From NCBI GenBank assembly GCA_021778015.1, contig JAJYCX010000001.1, positions 62,001 to 126,000 on the forward strand: a stretch of 64,000 nucleotides of DNA. The letters are read 5' to 3'. Made by a program: the position numbers and the translations under genes. This document shows, piece by piece, positions 30,167 to 39,087 of the stretch; within the stretch, counting starts at the first letter, position 1, and the number at the start of each line of letters is the position of its first letter. The notes beneath the pieces were generated by a model. It ran no database searches. It saw only the letters and a program-made list of their open reading frames with translations, and was not told the origin of the DNA. The DNA comes from Pseudomonadota bacterium. GTDB lineage: Bacteria > Pseudomonadota > Gammaproteobacteria > UBA1113.

Positions 30167-31249
30167 CTATTGGTTTTGTGCCTTATGCCGTAGGATATGA
30201 TCCATAATCACTAACGCCGACATCGCATCGACAATAGGCACCGCTCTGGGCAACACGCAAGGATCGTGCCGACCCGAAGCCTCCAGTGATACTGCTTCAT
30301 GGGCAACCGTTAACGTCTCTTGCTTTTGACCTATGGTGGCAACGGCCTTAAACGCTACCCTGAAGTAGATCGCTTCGCCCGTGGAAATACCACCTAAAAC
30401 ACCGCCCGCATGATTGGTTTTGGTTGTAACAACGTCTTCCTTTAAAATAAAGGCATCGTTATGCTCGCTGCCCTTCATACTTATTCCTGCAAAACCGCTG
30501 CCTATATCAAAGCCCTTAACCGCATTAATACTGAGCATAGCCTTACCTAGATCGGCAGACAGCTTATCAAATACGGGTTCGCCTAAACCTGCAGGCACAT
30601 TGCGGATCACACCCTTAATGATACCGCCTACAGAATCTTGTTCTGCTTGAACCTTTTCAATGTGTTCTATCATTTTCTTTGCTGCTTTTTCATCTGGACA
30701 GCGAACTAGATTGTTTTCAACGGCGGCTAAATTCACTGTATTGTGATCAATGTCCGCACGGATATCTCCGACTTGTTCCACAAAGCTCAGAATTTCTATA
30801 TTAAAATGCTGTTGTAAATACTTTTTAGCTATAGCCCCCGCCGCAACCCGTGCCAAGGTTTCTCTAGCACTCGCTCTACCACTACCCCGAAAATCTCGTC
30901 TGCCATATTTCTTTAAATAGCTAAAATCCGCATGCGATGGTCTATAAATCGATTTCAGCTGTTCATAATCCTGAGGTCGCGCGTCTGAATTATAGGCTAC
31001 CAATAATATAGGCGTGCCAGTCGTCTTGCCTTCAAATACACCCGATAAAATATGAATACGATCTGCTTCTTGGCGTGGTGTAGTGATGACGCTTTGCCCC
31101 GGCTTTCTACGATCTAATTCTTGCTGTATGTCATTTTCATTGATTTCTAAGTTCGGCGGACAGCCATCTACAATGACTGCAACCGCACCACCATGCGATT
31201 CACCACAGGTAGTAATTCTAAACATTTGACCAAAGCTATTTCCAGGCAT
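30167..31249 (-). CDS. aroC: Chorismate synthase
   Basis: 360 residues. Last step to chorismate, using reduced FMN. Family motifs are [17 protein letters not shown] near the N-terminus, [23 protein letters not shown], and [21 protein letters not shown] near the C-terminus. Three bp separate it from the aroB stop, within the aromatic operon. Start ATG at 31249. Confidence 0.97.
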   Translation of the reverse strand: MPGNSFGQMFRITTCGESHGGAVAVIVDGCPPNLEINENDIQQELDRRKPGQSVITTPRQEADRIHILSGVFEGKTTGTPILLVAYNSDARPQDYEQLKSIYRPSHADFSYLKKYGRRDFRGSGRASARETLARVAAGAIAKKYLQQHFNIEILSFVEQVGDIRADIDHNTVNLAAVENNLVRCPDEKAAKKMIEHIEKVQAEQDSVGGIIKGVIRNVPAGLGEPVFDKLSADLGKAMLSINAVKGFDIGSGFAGISMKGSEHNDAFILKEDVVTTKTNHAGGVLGGISTGEAIYFRVAFKAVATIGQKQETLTVAHEAVSLEASGRHDPCVLPRAVPIVDAMSALVIMDHILRHKAQNQ

Positions 31250-31252
31250 ACT

Positions 31253-32362
31253 CTATTCTCCAACCACTTCAATAAACGCGCATCTTACCCTGTCATCGCT
31301 CACTGCATGGGTAAATTGGTTTTCAGCTTCATAAACACGCCCCAAATTACCCAACAATACATAATGCACTGCATCGCCTTGTTTCTTTTTATCTAATTTT
31401 GTTTTCTCAATAATGGCTTCGACATCAAACTGTTTCAGATCAGAAGCTCTAATATTTAAACGCTGCAATAGTGTCTTTATATATAGATATTGCTGTGGCG
31501 CTAGACAACCCATGCGCTCGGCAATTTTTGCCTCTAACAACAATCCTAAGGCCACTGCATAACCGTGTAATAGTTTATATTCACTGAGTTGTTCTAAGGC
31601 ATGGCCTATAGTATGACCCAGATTTAAAATAGCACGGACGCTATAGTCTTTTTCGTCTTTAGCTACAACCGTAGCCTTAATGTTGACCGCACGACGCACC
31701 AGATCCGTTAATAGCGCTTCATCTCGTTCTAAGATACGATCTAAATTTTTATCTAAAAATGCCAGACTCTCCGCATCGCTGGTCAGAAACATTTTAAATG
31801 CTTCAATTAAACCATTGATTAGATGATCTTGTGGCAGCGTTTTTAAAACAGCGATGTCGGCAATCACCATTATAGGTTGCCAAAATGCGCCTATAAGATT
31901 TTTACCATGTGAAGTATCTATACTGGTTTTACCGCCCACAGAGCTGTCTAGCATCGCCAATAAAGTCGTAGGCACTTGGATATAATCTATCCCCCGCATA
32001 TAAGTAGCCGCGATAAATCCGGCCAGATCGCCCACTACTCCGCCACCCACAGCTAAAATTAAGCTGTCTCTATCGCAACCCTCTGCTAACATTGCTTCTT
32101 CTAATACATTTTTAGTTTGACCATTTTTAGAGACTTCTCCAGCAGAAAAAGACAGCAACAGCGTTTTATGGCCCGCCTTATTGAGAAATTGTTGTAAAGC
32201 GTTCGCATACAACTCTTTCACCGTATCATCTGTGATGATGACGAGCGTACTATTTTGTTTAGGCAAATGAGTGTGCACTTCAGCTAACAGTTCTGTACCT
32301 ATATAAATAGGATAAGAATAGGCTTTTTTGCTAGGGAGCTGAACGGTAATAAGCTTTAACAT
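31253..32362 (-). CDS. aroB: 3-dehydroquinate synthase
   Basis: 369 residues. It converts DAHP to 3-dehydroquinate. Visible are the NAD-binding GGGVVGDLAGFIAATYMRG, VPTTLLAMLDSSVGGKTSID and the metal-binding LNLGHTIGHALE. Its start overlaps the end of the DAHP synthase gene by 7 bp (32356-32362), as expected for operon-coupled translation. Confidence 0.97.
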   Translation of the reverse strand: MLKLITVQLPSKKAYSYPIYIGTELLAEVHTHLPKQNSTLVIITDDTVKELYANALQQFLNKAGHKTLLLSFSAGEVSKNGQTKNVLEEAMLAEGCDRDSLILAVGGGVVGDLAGFIAATYMRGIDYIQVPTTLLAMLDSSVGGKTSIDTSHGKNLIGAFWQPIMVIADIAVLKTLPQDHLINGLIEAFKMFLTSDAESLAFLDKNLDRILERDEALLTDLVRRAVNIKATVVAKDEKDYSVRAILNLGHTIGHALEQLSEYKLLHGYAVALGLLLEAKIAERMGCLAPQQYLYIKTLLQRLNIRASDLKQFDVEAIIEKTKLDKKKQGDAVHYVLLGNLGRVYEAENQFTHAVSDDRVRCAFIEVVGE

Positions 32363-33402
32363 GTTGCATGGGCCTCCGCTAATTGTAACAGCAATTCTTC
32401 TGTTTCCTCAAAACCAAGACAAGGATCGGTTATAGACAATCCGCCTAGATCAATGCTTTCAGGTCTGTCTAAATTGACAGTTTGAGTTCCTCCCTTGATA
32501 AAACTTTCAATCATAAACCCTTTCACTAAGGATTTTAAATCTGGTCGCTCTTTTAAAGTTTCAATGACCTCAAAAATGATCTTCGGTTGTAAACGATGAT
32601 CTTTCTTGCCATTCACCATACAATTATCATGACTCACATCGATCATAATAGATGGATTTTGTATGGCATGTGCTTCCATATGCTGCTTAATTTCTTCCAG
32701 GTGCGCCAGAGAATAGTTTGGGGCATGATTAGACCCACGTAAAACCAAATGTGCATGCGGATTACCATGCGTTTGAATCTCATGGTTATCAAAAACCGCT
32801 ACATGTGGATGTTGCGCTGCAACAATGCTATTCACCCCTACTTTTAAAGAGCCGTGAGTGGGGTTTTTCAATCCCACCGCACAATCCAAAGCAGACGCGA
32901 AAATACGATGTTCTTGGTCTTCTGAACTACGTGCACCTATAGCAACCCATGACAGTAATTCCAAAAAACCCCTCGCATTGTGGGTAAACAAAGCTTCATC
33001 CGCAATGGGTAAGCCTAATTCAATTACTTTAACCATCATCTCGCGCGTGTATTTAACCCCGGCTTCAATATCAGGATCGACAAACAGATTAGGTTGATTG
33101 ATAGGCCCTAACCATCCCTTCGTTGTTCGTGGTTTTTGAATGTATACTCGCATCACTAATTTTAAGGCATGTTCTACTTTTTGATTGAGTACGGCCAATT
33201 TTTTTGCGTACTCTAACACCGCTTCCTTGGGCCAAGCTGAACAAGGACCGACAACCATTAATAACCGCTTATCCTTACCTTCTAAAATCGATTTTATCTC
33301 TAAACGATCTTGCGCGATACGTTTTTCCGAAGCCGCTGATAATGGAAAAGCTGCTATGACGTTTTCAATAGACGGTAACTTTTTTATAATAGTGTAACTC
33401 AT
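32356..33402 (-). CDS. DAHP synthase, type I (AroF/G/H-like)
   Basis: 348 residues. First step of aromatic synthesis, from PEP and erythrose 4-phosphate. VVGPCSAW, RVYIQKPRTTKGWLGPINQPN, ADEALFTHN, GARSSEDQEHR and VLRGSNHAPNYS mark the type I family. The residues that make E. coli isozymes specific for Phe, Tyr or Trp inhibition cannot be read reliably here. It overlaps aroK by 4 bp. The region CSAHDN-type second metal site appears as DVSHDN. Confidence 0.93.
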   Translation of the reverse strand: MSYTIIKKLPSIENVIAAFPLSAASEKRIAQDRLEIKSILEGKDKRLLMVVGPCSAWPKEAVLEYAKKLAVLNQKVEHALKLVMRVYIQKPRTTKGWLGPINQPNLFVDPDIEAGVKYTREMMVKVIELGLPIADEALFTHNARGFLELLSWVAIGARSSEDQEHRIFASALDCAVGLKNPTHGSLKVGVNSIVAAQHPHVAVFDNHEIQTHGNPHAHLVLRGSNHAPNYSLAHLEEIKQHMEAHAIQNPSIMIDVSHDNCMVNGKKDHRLQPKIIFEVIETLKERPDLKSLVKGFMIESFIKGGTQTVNLDRPESIDLGGLSITDPCLGFEETEELLLQLAEAHATC

Positions 33403-34070
33403 GAACTCTCTCTCATTTTATTGTGATTTAATATTTTTTCTACGGCTGCTAACACCGTACTACCATTGTAAATGCTAAAAGTAGCAAGTTGCTTATACAC
33501 AGCATCACGTTCCTCCCACAAAAGATAAAAGCTAGTATGCGGCGATTCATCGACTGGGAAAAACGATGGCAAACCATTGGACATAATGCGTTTAAAGACC
33601 AGGTCATAAGGTGCAGTGATATGAATCACTATATGATCTTTTAACAAAGCTTGATTGTCACCATCCATGACCGTACCACCTCCTAGAGACAGCACCGCTG
33701 GTTTCTTCTGTATAGTTTCTGCAAATACACTTTTTTCTAAAGCTCTAAAATAGCCCTCACCATGGGTTTGCGCAATCTCCCTACAACTCAATCTTTTTGT
33801 TTGTTCAGATCTCAGATGAATATTCTGATCCCCAATCGAAGCTTTGTCATCCTCGACCAGGTCGCGAGGCCGCAGTCGGGGATCCAGGAAAACTTGATTT
33901 GAAACTGGATCCCAACCCTCAGTTGAGGATGACAACATTTGAGTATATGCCGCTTCAATGGCTTCATCTAAATCGATAAAAGAATCCTGCATTTGGCGTG
34001 CCAATTCTAGCCCTATGCTGCTTTTGCCTACATTTTTAAACCCTATGAGTATAATAGTTTTAGAGCGCAT
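33399..34070 (-). CDS. aroK: Shikimate kinase with a repeat-derived in-frame insertion
   Basis: 223 residues, against about 170 usual for AroK. It phosphorylates shikimate. Motifs are the P-loop GFKNVGKSS, FIDLDEAIEAAY, EGYFRALE and LSLGGGTV, and a lid arginine region near GLPSFFP. Between FIDLDEAIEAAYTQ and the next conserved block, about 35-40 extra residues are encoded by a 92-bp family A repeat (33844-33935) read in frame. Upstream and downstream segments keep the frame. The insertion sits near the shikimate-binding region and might affect folding, but the gene is otherwise intact. It overlaps aroA by 11 bp. Confidence 0.9.
   Translation of the reverse strand: MRSKTIILIGFKNVGKSSIGLELARQMQDSFIDLDEAIEAAYTQMLSSSTEGWDPVSNQVFLDPRLRPRDLVEDDKASIGDQNIHLRSEQTKRLSCREIAQTHGEGYFRALEKSVFAETIQKKPAVLSLGGGTVMDGDNQALLKDHIVIHITAPYDLVFKRIMSNGLPSFFPVDESPHTSFYLLWEERDAVYKQLATFSIYNGSTVLAAVEKILNHNKMRESS
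33844..33935. repeat. Family A palindromic element inside aroK (A6)
   Basis: A 92-bp copy with termini TTGTCATCCTC (33844-33854) and GAGGATGACAA (33925-33935), and the inner GGGGATCCAG / CTGGATCC palindrome. It is open in the aroK frame and adds its translation to the protein. Confidence 0.92.
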
Positions 34071-35376
34071 CCTTTACCTCCATATCAACACCCAATGATT
34101 GCATCAATGACACAAAATTGGGAAAAGTTTTATTGACGGCATGCGCATCATCTATCTCTGTCTGTCCCTCTGCTCGCAAGCCTGCAACAGCCAAAGCCAT
34201 AACCGTGCGGTGATCGTTGTATCCTTTTACTGTAGCACCTTGTAATGCACTGGGATAGAGGGTCAGGCCATCTTCATAGATTTCCACTTTGGCCCCCATA
34301 TGCCTTAAACCCTCACCCATAGAATGAATGCGATCCGTTTCTTTGATACGCGCTTGACGCACATTAGTAAGCTCCATTTTGCCGCTGGCGTAAGTGCCAA
34401 TCACTGCCAAGGCCGGTAGCAGATCAGGAATATCATCGGCATCTATTTTTATGCCTTTTAGCGGATGCCCACCTTCAATGGCTAGGCCTTGTTCTTTTAT
34501 TTGAATAGCTGCACCCATTTCTTGTAGCAGATAGACCAGTCTTTTATCTCCCTGTGGATCCTGCATATCCAAACCCTGTAATTCTACACGTCCAGTGCAG
34601 AGCACGGCAGCGGCAATGAGATAAGAGGCAGAAGAGAAATCGCCCGCAATAGTGGCATTGAAAGCATTATAACTTTGCCGACCTGGAATATGATAAATAT
34701 CGCGGTTTCGTATTTTTGTATGTTGGTAGCGTATACCTAGCTTTTTCAACCATGCTAAAGTCATGTCTACATAAGGGCGTTCATGCAGATCTGTCACTGT
34801 AATCTCACTGTCCATGGGTGCACAAGGCAGTGATACCAATAAGGCTGACAAATATTGCGAGGTAATACCATCTACTTCGGTAATGCCACCACGCAACTGC
34901 CCACACACAGAAATAGGTAATTGACCTTCTTTATCCAAATAGTCTATACGTAACCCTAAAGCACGCAAAGCATTTACTAAGGGAACAATAGGCCTAGCAC
35001 GCATTTGCTCGCCACAATCTAGAATGATGGGTTTTTCGCTATCCCGCCGCAATCCCAAAAGCGGCATTATAAAGTGCGTGCTGATCCCCGAATTACCGCT
35101 ATTGATTATTGGCGCTGTTGCTTGTAATGGCAGACCGGGGCTGAGCACAGATATCCTATCATCCTCTACCTGTATGTCTGCTCCTAATTGGCCGCAGATC
35201 CGCATAGCGTCACTCATATCGCTGCACGCCAATGGATTGGTCAACAGTGATTCACCTTTAGCTAATAAGGCTAATATTAACGCACGAATGCTGTGCGATT
35301 TAGAACTGGGCGGTGTGACTAGCCCCGACAAATTGGATGTTTTTTGTACTAACAAATGCGAATTGAGCCGGATCAT
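34060..35376 (-). CDS. aroA: 3-phosphoshikimate 1-carboxyvinyltransferase (EPSP synthase)
   Basis: 438 residues. It joins shikimate 3-phosphate and PEP. PPSSKSHSIRALILA holds the active-site Lys and Ser; NSGNSGISTHFI is the PEP-site loop; DGITSQYLSALL, AGDFSSASYLIAA and KETDRI complete the set. The loop GNSGIST differs from the GNAGTAMR of E. coli AroA, so this enzyme may belong to another branch. It is the first gene of the seven-gene operon and has a leader of about 250 nt. Confidence 0.95.
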   Translation of the reverse strand: MIRLNSHLLVQKTSNLSGLVTPPSSKSHSIRALILALLAKGESLLTNPLACSDMSDAMRICGQLGADIQVEDDRISVLSPGLPLQATAPIINSGNSGISTHFIMPLLGLRRDSEKPIILDCGEQMRARPIVPLVNALRALGLRIDYLDKEGQLPISVCGQLRGGITEVDGITSQYLSALLVSLPCAPMDSEITVTDLHERPYVDMTLAWLKKLGIRYQHTKIRNRDIYHIPGRQSYNAFNATIAGDFSSASYLIAAAVLCTGRVELQGLDMQDPQGDKRLVYLLQEMGAAIQIKEQGLAIEGGHPLKGIKIDADDIPDLLPALAVIGTYASGKMELTNVRQARIKETDRIHSMGEGLRHMGAKVEIYEDGLTLYPSALQGATVKGYNDHRTVMALAVAGLRAEGQTEIDDAHAVNKTFPNFVSLMQSLGVDMEVKDAL

Positions 35377-35630
35377 TTAAAAATACCCCATCATAGTTAA
35401 GTTACTAAGCTTCCTACGCAGATTCTGGGGAAATTTTAAGAGGTCCCCCCAGAAGACTAGCGCCGGGAGGTTAGAGCATTAATCTCTATCTGCCACCCAG
35501 CTTGGGGTTAAAAAAGCTAAAATAAAAGGAAGCAGCCAACAAATTGAGGCAGCTGTTCTTAATACTTAACTTTGGCGAATGGACTAAAACCGTCATTTTT
35601 TTGAATCTATATTCTAAAAATAGTGTTTTT
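35377..35630 (-). promoter_or_regulatory. Long 5' leader of the aromatic operon (candidate attenuator)
   Basis: Between the promoter and aroA lies a transcribed leader of about 250 nt. It holds a possible leader peptide (35486-35596), then hairpins. One has TAGAG/CTCTA arms; a second pairs TTCTGGGG with CCCCAGAA. The same CCCCA can also pair with TGGGG in front of aroA, close to a T-rich run and to the aroA ribosome-binding site. Such alternatives are typical of attenuators or translational control, but the mechanism is inferred. Confidence 0.5.
35486..35596 (-). CDS. Putative Phe/Tyr-rich leader peptide of the aromatic operon
   Basis: A 36-codon ORF, ATG at 35596 to TAG at 35486-35488, starts about 28 nt after the predicted transcription start. 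Its second half contains the run SFYFSFFNP (codons 23-31), five of seven codons from F24 to F29 region being Phe or Tyr. This is like the E. coli pheL and pheM leader peptides (Phe-rich) that sense charged tRNA-Phe. The operon it precedes ends in chorismate mutase and prephenate dehydratase, the Phe branch, so the amino acid fits. Weak points: no clear Shine-Dalgarno before the ATG, and it is longer than usual leader peptides. Confidence 0.5.
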   Translation of the reverse strand: MTVLVHSPKLSIKNSCLNLLAASFYFSFFNPKLGGR

Positions 35631-35659
35631 ATAATACGCCGGTTTAAGAAAGTTGTCAA
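35631..35659 (-). promoter_or_regulatory. Sigma70 promoter of the aromatic operon
   Basis: On the minus strand a perfect -35 TTGACA (35654-35659), 17-bp spacer and -10 TATTAT (35631-35636). It reads into the leader and aroA. Confidence 0.75.
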
Positions 35660-35660
35660 C

Positions 35661-35689
35661 TTGACTCAAACCCGCTGACGATTTATCAT
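35661..35689 (+). promoter_or_regulatory. Sigma70 promoter of the lipid A modification operon
   Basis: On the plus strand -35 TTGACT (35661-35666), 17-bp spacer and -10 TATCAT (35684-35689), 28 bp before the GT2 start. Its -35 is 1 bp from the -35 of the divergent aromatic promoter. Confidence 0.65.
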
Positions 35690-35717
35690 ACAGCATGAAA
35701 AAAACATAAGGTGTATT

Positions 35718-36701
35718 ATGAATCACCCAGAAGCCGCAATTACACTCTCTACACGCACACTACACCACTTAAGCTGCATTGTGCCATTATACAATGAGGC
35801 CCAGAATCTGCCGCAATTTATTCCACAATTGATCGCGGAGTGCAAAAAATTTGCTCAAAAAGTGGACGTTATTGTCGTAGATGATGGCAGCAAAGACGAT
35901 ACAGTCAAGGTGCTAAAGGAACTGCAAAAAGAGTATGCCCTAACAGCCTTGGTTTTTTCGCGCAATTTTGGCAAAGAAGCCGCTTTAACAGCGGGTTTAA
36001 GCCACGTTGATCCGCAAAGCGACGCCACCCTACTCATAGATGCCGATTTTCAGCATCCGCTAGCCTGTATCGGCTCTTTTGTTGAACAGTGGCAACAAGG
36101 TTACGAGATGGCTTATGGAGTTAGGCTGCACCGTAAAGATCGCCCCGTCATGCTACGATTCTTATCGACTTTCTTTTATAAATTGATAGACCGAATCACG
36201 CCTATAGAAATTCCCCACGATGCGGGCGATTTCCGCTTATTAGATCGCGACGTGGTACAAGCTTTAAACCAATTGACAGAACGTGAACGATTCATGAAAG
36301 GTTTATATGCTTGGGTAGGTTTTAGCAAAACGGCGATTGCTTATGTACCTGAAGAAAGACAACAAGGACAAAGTTCTTGGGGTTTGAAAAAACTCATTGA
36401 CCTAGCCATCACAGGCATTACTTCCTTTTCCAACCTCCCTTTGCGCATGTGGTCAGTGATAGGCGCTGTTATCTCTACTCTATCCATGTTATATGCGCTG
36501 ATGATCGTATTGGATACACTGATATACGGCGTAGATTTACCTGGTTATGCCACTATTACGGTTGCCATTACGTTCTTAGGAGGAATACAATTATTATCCA
36601 TAGGTATTTTGGGAGAATACATTGCCAGAATTTTCACTGAAGTCAAACAACGCCCACCTTATATTATCAGCCGCGTTTTAACTTCCGATAAATCAAAATG
36701 A
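35718..36701 (+). CDS. GT2 glycosyltransferase (polyprenyl-phosphate sugar transferase, FlmF2/ArnC-like)
   Basis: 327 residues. GT-A fold: SCIVPLYNEAQNLPQF, VIVVDDGSKDDT, LLIDADFQHP (DXD-type) and GDFRLLDRDVV, followed by two C-terminal membrane helices (about 240-262 and 272-300). Such enzymes load a sugar onto undecaprenyl phosphate. The next genes are a YdjC/NaxD-type deacetylase (4-bp ATGA overlap) and an ArnT/FlmK-type transferase. This order matches the Francisella pathway that adds galactosamine to lipid A (FlmF2, NaxD, FlmK). The sugar is inferred, not shown. Confidence 0.88.
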   Translation: MNHPEAAITLSTRTLHHLSCIVPLYNEAQNLPQFIPQLIAECKKFAQKVDVIVVDDGSKDDTVKVLKELQKEYALTALVFSRNFGKEAALTAGLSHVDPQSDATLLIDADFQHPLACIGSFVEQWQQGYEMAYGVRLHRKDRPVMLRFLSTFFYKLIDRITPIEIPHDAGDFRLLDRDVVQALNQLTERERFMKGLYAWVGFSKTAIAYVPEERQQGQSSWGLKKLIDLAITGITSFSNLPLRMWSVIGAVISTLSMLYALMIVLDTLIYGVDLPGYATITVAITFLGGIQLLSIGILGEYIARIFTEVKQRPPYIISRVLTSDKSK

Positions 36702-37537
36702 CTCTAGGCAAAAAAATTATAGTCTGCGCCGATGATTTCGCTTTAAACAAAGGCGTTTCAACGGCGATTATTGAATTACTCAATAATCGCGCTATCAGCG
36801 CCACATCTTGTATGGCCACGAGCCCGCTATGGCCTGAATGGGGGCCTCGTTTAAAAGCTTTAGCTGCTACAGCCGATATAGGATTACATTTAGATCTAAC
36901 AGAATTCACGCCCTTAAGCGCACTATTGGCTGATGGCTTACACCAACCGCTATCCATAGGTCAAACCATCATCAAGGCGTATAGCAGGCAATTGCCTTTG
37001 GCGGCATTGGTGCGCGAATTCACTTTACAATTGCAACGCTTTTATGAAGTAATGGGGTTTAACCCACAGTTTATCGATGGTCACCAACACATACATCAAT
37101 TTCCGCGTATACGCGATGCCTTGTTAATTGCTTGTAAAGATCATTTCAAAAATAGCACCATACCCCCTATACGTTTAGTGAATGGCTATCCTTTCTTTTC
37201 ATCATTGCGCGATAGTGCCTTAAAATTATTGATACACTCATTAGGCCGCAATGCCTTCAAACGTGCTTTAGATAAAGCCAAATTATGCTATTATAACGAT
37301 TTTAAAGGCATCTATGTTTTTAAAGGTGAACCCAATACAGCGATTTTGTTTAAACAATTTATTCAACAAATTAGCCCCGGCGGTATTATCATGTGCCATC
37401 CCGGACACCACTCTACGGATGGCATCAGCCATATTCGTGAACAAGAGTATGTTTTTTTAAATTCTGCAGCATGGCAAACGCTGCTACAAACTGAAAAGGT
37501 AGAATTATGTCGTTATCAACAACTAACAGCCCCTTAG
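36698..37537 (+). CDS. YdjC/ChbG-family carbohydrate deacetylase (NaxD-like)
   Basis: 279 residues. The metal-binding motifs are clear: IIVCADDFALNKGV, IGLHLDLTEF, FIDGHQHIHQFP and MCHPGHHS. The family removes acetyl groups from N-acetyl sugars. Francisella NaxD, a member, deacetylates undecaprenyl-phosphate-GalNAc before transfer to lipid A. The gene overlaps the GT2 by 4 bp and the next transferase by 31 bp, so the three act together. An alternative would be chitooligosaccharide deacetylation, but the context does not support it. Confidence 0.87.
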   Translation: MTLGKKIIVCADDFALNKGVSTAIIELLNNRAISATSCMATSPLWPEWGPRLKALAATADIGLHLDLTEFTPLSALLADGLHQPLSIGQTIIKAYSRQLPLAALVREFTLQLQRFYEVMGFNPQFIDGHQHIHQFPRIRDALLIACKDHFKNSTIPPIRLVNGYPFFSSLRDSALKLLIHSLGRNAFKRALDKAKLCYYNDFKGIYVFKGEPNTAILFKQFIQQISPGGIIMCHPGHHSTDGISHIREQEYVFLNSAAWQTLLQTEKVELCRYQQLTAP

Positions 37538-39006
37538 AAGCTCCTAGTAAAAAAGAAGCGTTGATTCTTTTTATTTTATTTGCCATCTTTTATTTTTTGT
37601 TTTTAGGCAGCCATCCTTTACTATTACCCGATGAAGGTCGTTATTCCGAAGTAGCAAGAGAAATGTTGGCTGCGCACGATTTCATAACACCCCATTTAAA
37701 TGGTTCTTTATTCTTTCATAAACCCATTCTATTTTATTGGTTACAAGCTATTCCCATGTCTATTTTTGGTGTGAATCCCTGGAGCTTACGCATTATGCCT
37801 GCTTTATTTGGGGTAGGCGGCATTGTGTTTTTGTATTGGGCAACGAGTGTACTACTAGGGCGCAATGTAGGACGAATAGCGGCTATTATTTTAGGCACTA
37901 CACCACTTTATTATGGCGCAGCCCATTATGCTAATTTAGATTTAGAAGTAGCCGTATGGTTAAATGCCAGCATTCTATCGCTGCTGGTTGGTGTTTCACA
38001 GGAAAAAAAATCTTGGCTATTCAGCGCCTATATTTTCGGTGGTTTAGCTTTTTTAACCAAAGGGCTCATTGGCTTAGCCTTCCCGGTAGGCGTTATGGGA
38101 CTTTGGATCTTAAGCACGCGCCAATGGTCAACCATTAAAAAATTACAGATACCTTTAGGGCTCAGTTTATTTGCCATCATTTGCTTACCCTGGCTGATCG
38201 TGGTCAGTCAACGCAACCCTGATTTTCTACATTTTTTCTTTTATACACAGCAATTCCAACGCTTTGCCGGCTCAGGCTTTAATAATGTTGCCCCGTGGTG
38301 GTTTTACATTGCCATTACGATCGCAGGATTCTTACCTTGGACTTATTTTTTGTGCCGCCATTTCAAAACACTTTATTTGAAACGGGATCCTAACCTTAAA
38401 GGTGAAAGGCATATTGTGACCTATTTAACCATCTGGGCTGCGGTCGTGTTGGTTTTCTTCTCTATTCCCAGCTCTAAATTGGTAGGTTATATTCTACCTA
38501 TTTTTGCGCCACTGGCTATTTTAACGGCCATGGCAATAGCGCAAACGGGTTTGCAAAAGAAAGTATTTAAGACCATTGTGCTCATTTTGGTAGCATTATC
38601 TCTGATCACGGCTTATGTGCTGCAATACATGCCCATCAAAAATATGCGTAGTGTGCGCTCATTGGTCAACGCTCTGCCCGCAAATACAGCCCCCTTGTCC
38701 ATAGTCAGTTATCATACTTATTTTCAAGACTTGCCTTTATACAGCCAGCAAACTGTGCGCGTAGTTTACCACTGGAGTAACATACATGGCGATAATTGGA
38801 GTCGCGAATTGTCTTATACGCAAGGCCTAGATCCACAGCAGAAAGATCGCTTGATTGAAGAAGAACCATTCTGGCAGTTATGGCAGCAAGATTCACCCTT
38901 GTATGTGTTTATACGGCGTAAAGAATTAGATTCTTTTGCAGAACAGGCGGGTCATTTTAGACAAATAGCTGCAACGAAAGATACAGTGGTAGTTACGCAA
39001 CGATAG
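37507..39006 (+). CDS. ArnT/FlmK-type (GT83) lipid A glycosyltransferase
   Basis: 499 residues, about 11-12 membrane helices and a periplasmic C-terminal part. LLLPDEGRYSEVAREML (periplasmic loop with the Asp-Glu of GT-C enzymes), HKPILFYWLQA and NLDLEVAVWL match ArnT-like proteins that move an amino sugar from undecaprenyl phosphate to lipid A. Positive charge added to lipid A gives resistance to cationic peptides in relatives. ATG at 37507 has AAGG upstream. It is the last gene of the operon; a family A copy follows. Confidence 0.87.
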   Translation: MSLSTTNSPLEAPSKKEALILFILFAIFYFLFLGSHPLLLPDEGRYSEVAREMLAAHDFITPHLNGSLFFHKPILFYWLQAIPMSIFGVNPWSLRIMPALFGVGGIVFLYWATSVLLGRNVGRIAAIILGTTPLYYGAAHYANLDLEVAVWLNASILSLLVGVSQEKKSWLFSAYIFGGLAFLTKGLIGLAFPVGVMGLWILSTRQWSTIKKLQIPLGLSLFAIICLPWLIVVSQRNPDFLHFFFYTQQFQRFAGSGFNNVAPWWFYIAITIAGFLPWTYFLCRHFKTLYLKRDPNLKGERHIVTYLTIWAAVVLVFFSIPSSKLVGYILPIFAPLAILTAMAIAQTGLQKKVFKTIVLILVALSLITAYVLQYMPIKNMRSVRSLVNALPANTAPLSIVSYHTYFQDLPLYSQQTVRVVYHWSNIHGDNWSRELSYTQGLDPQQKDRLIEEEPFWQLWQQDSPLYVFIRRKELDSFAEQAGHFRQIAATKDTVVVTQR

Positions 39007-39013
39007 ATACAGG

Positions 39014-39083
39014 CAAGTCGGGGATCCAGTTTCAAATCAAGTTCTTTCCTGGATCCCCGACTGCAGCCTCGCGGAGGATGACA
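39014..39083. repeat. Family A palindromic element, left-truncated (A7)
   Basis: AAGTCGGGGATCCAG through the central palindrome to GGAGGATGACAG. The left terminus TTGTCATCC is missing. It separates the convergent ArnT-like and TetR genes, where it may form a terminator-like structure. Confidence 0.85.
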
Positions 39084-39087
39084 GCAA

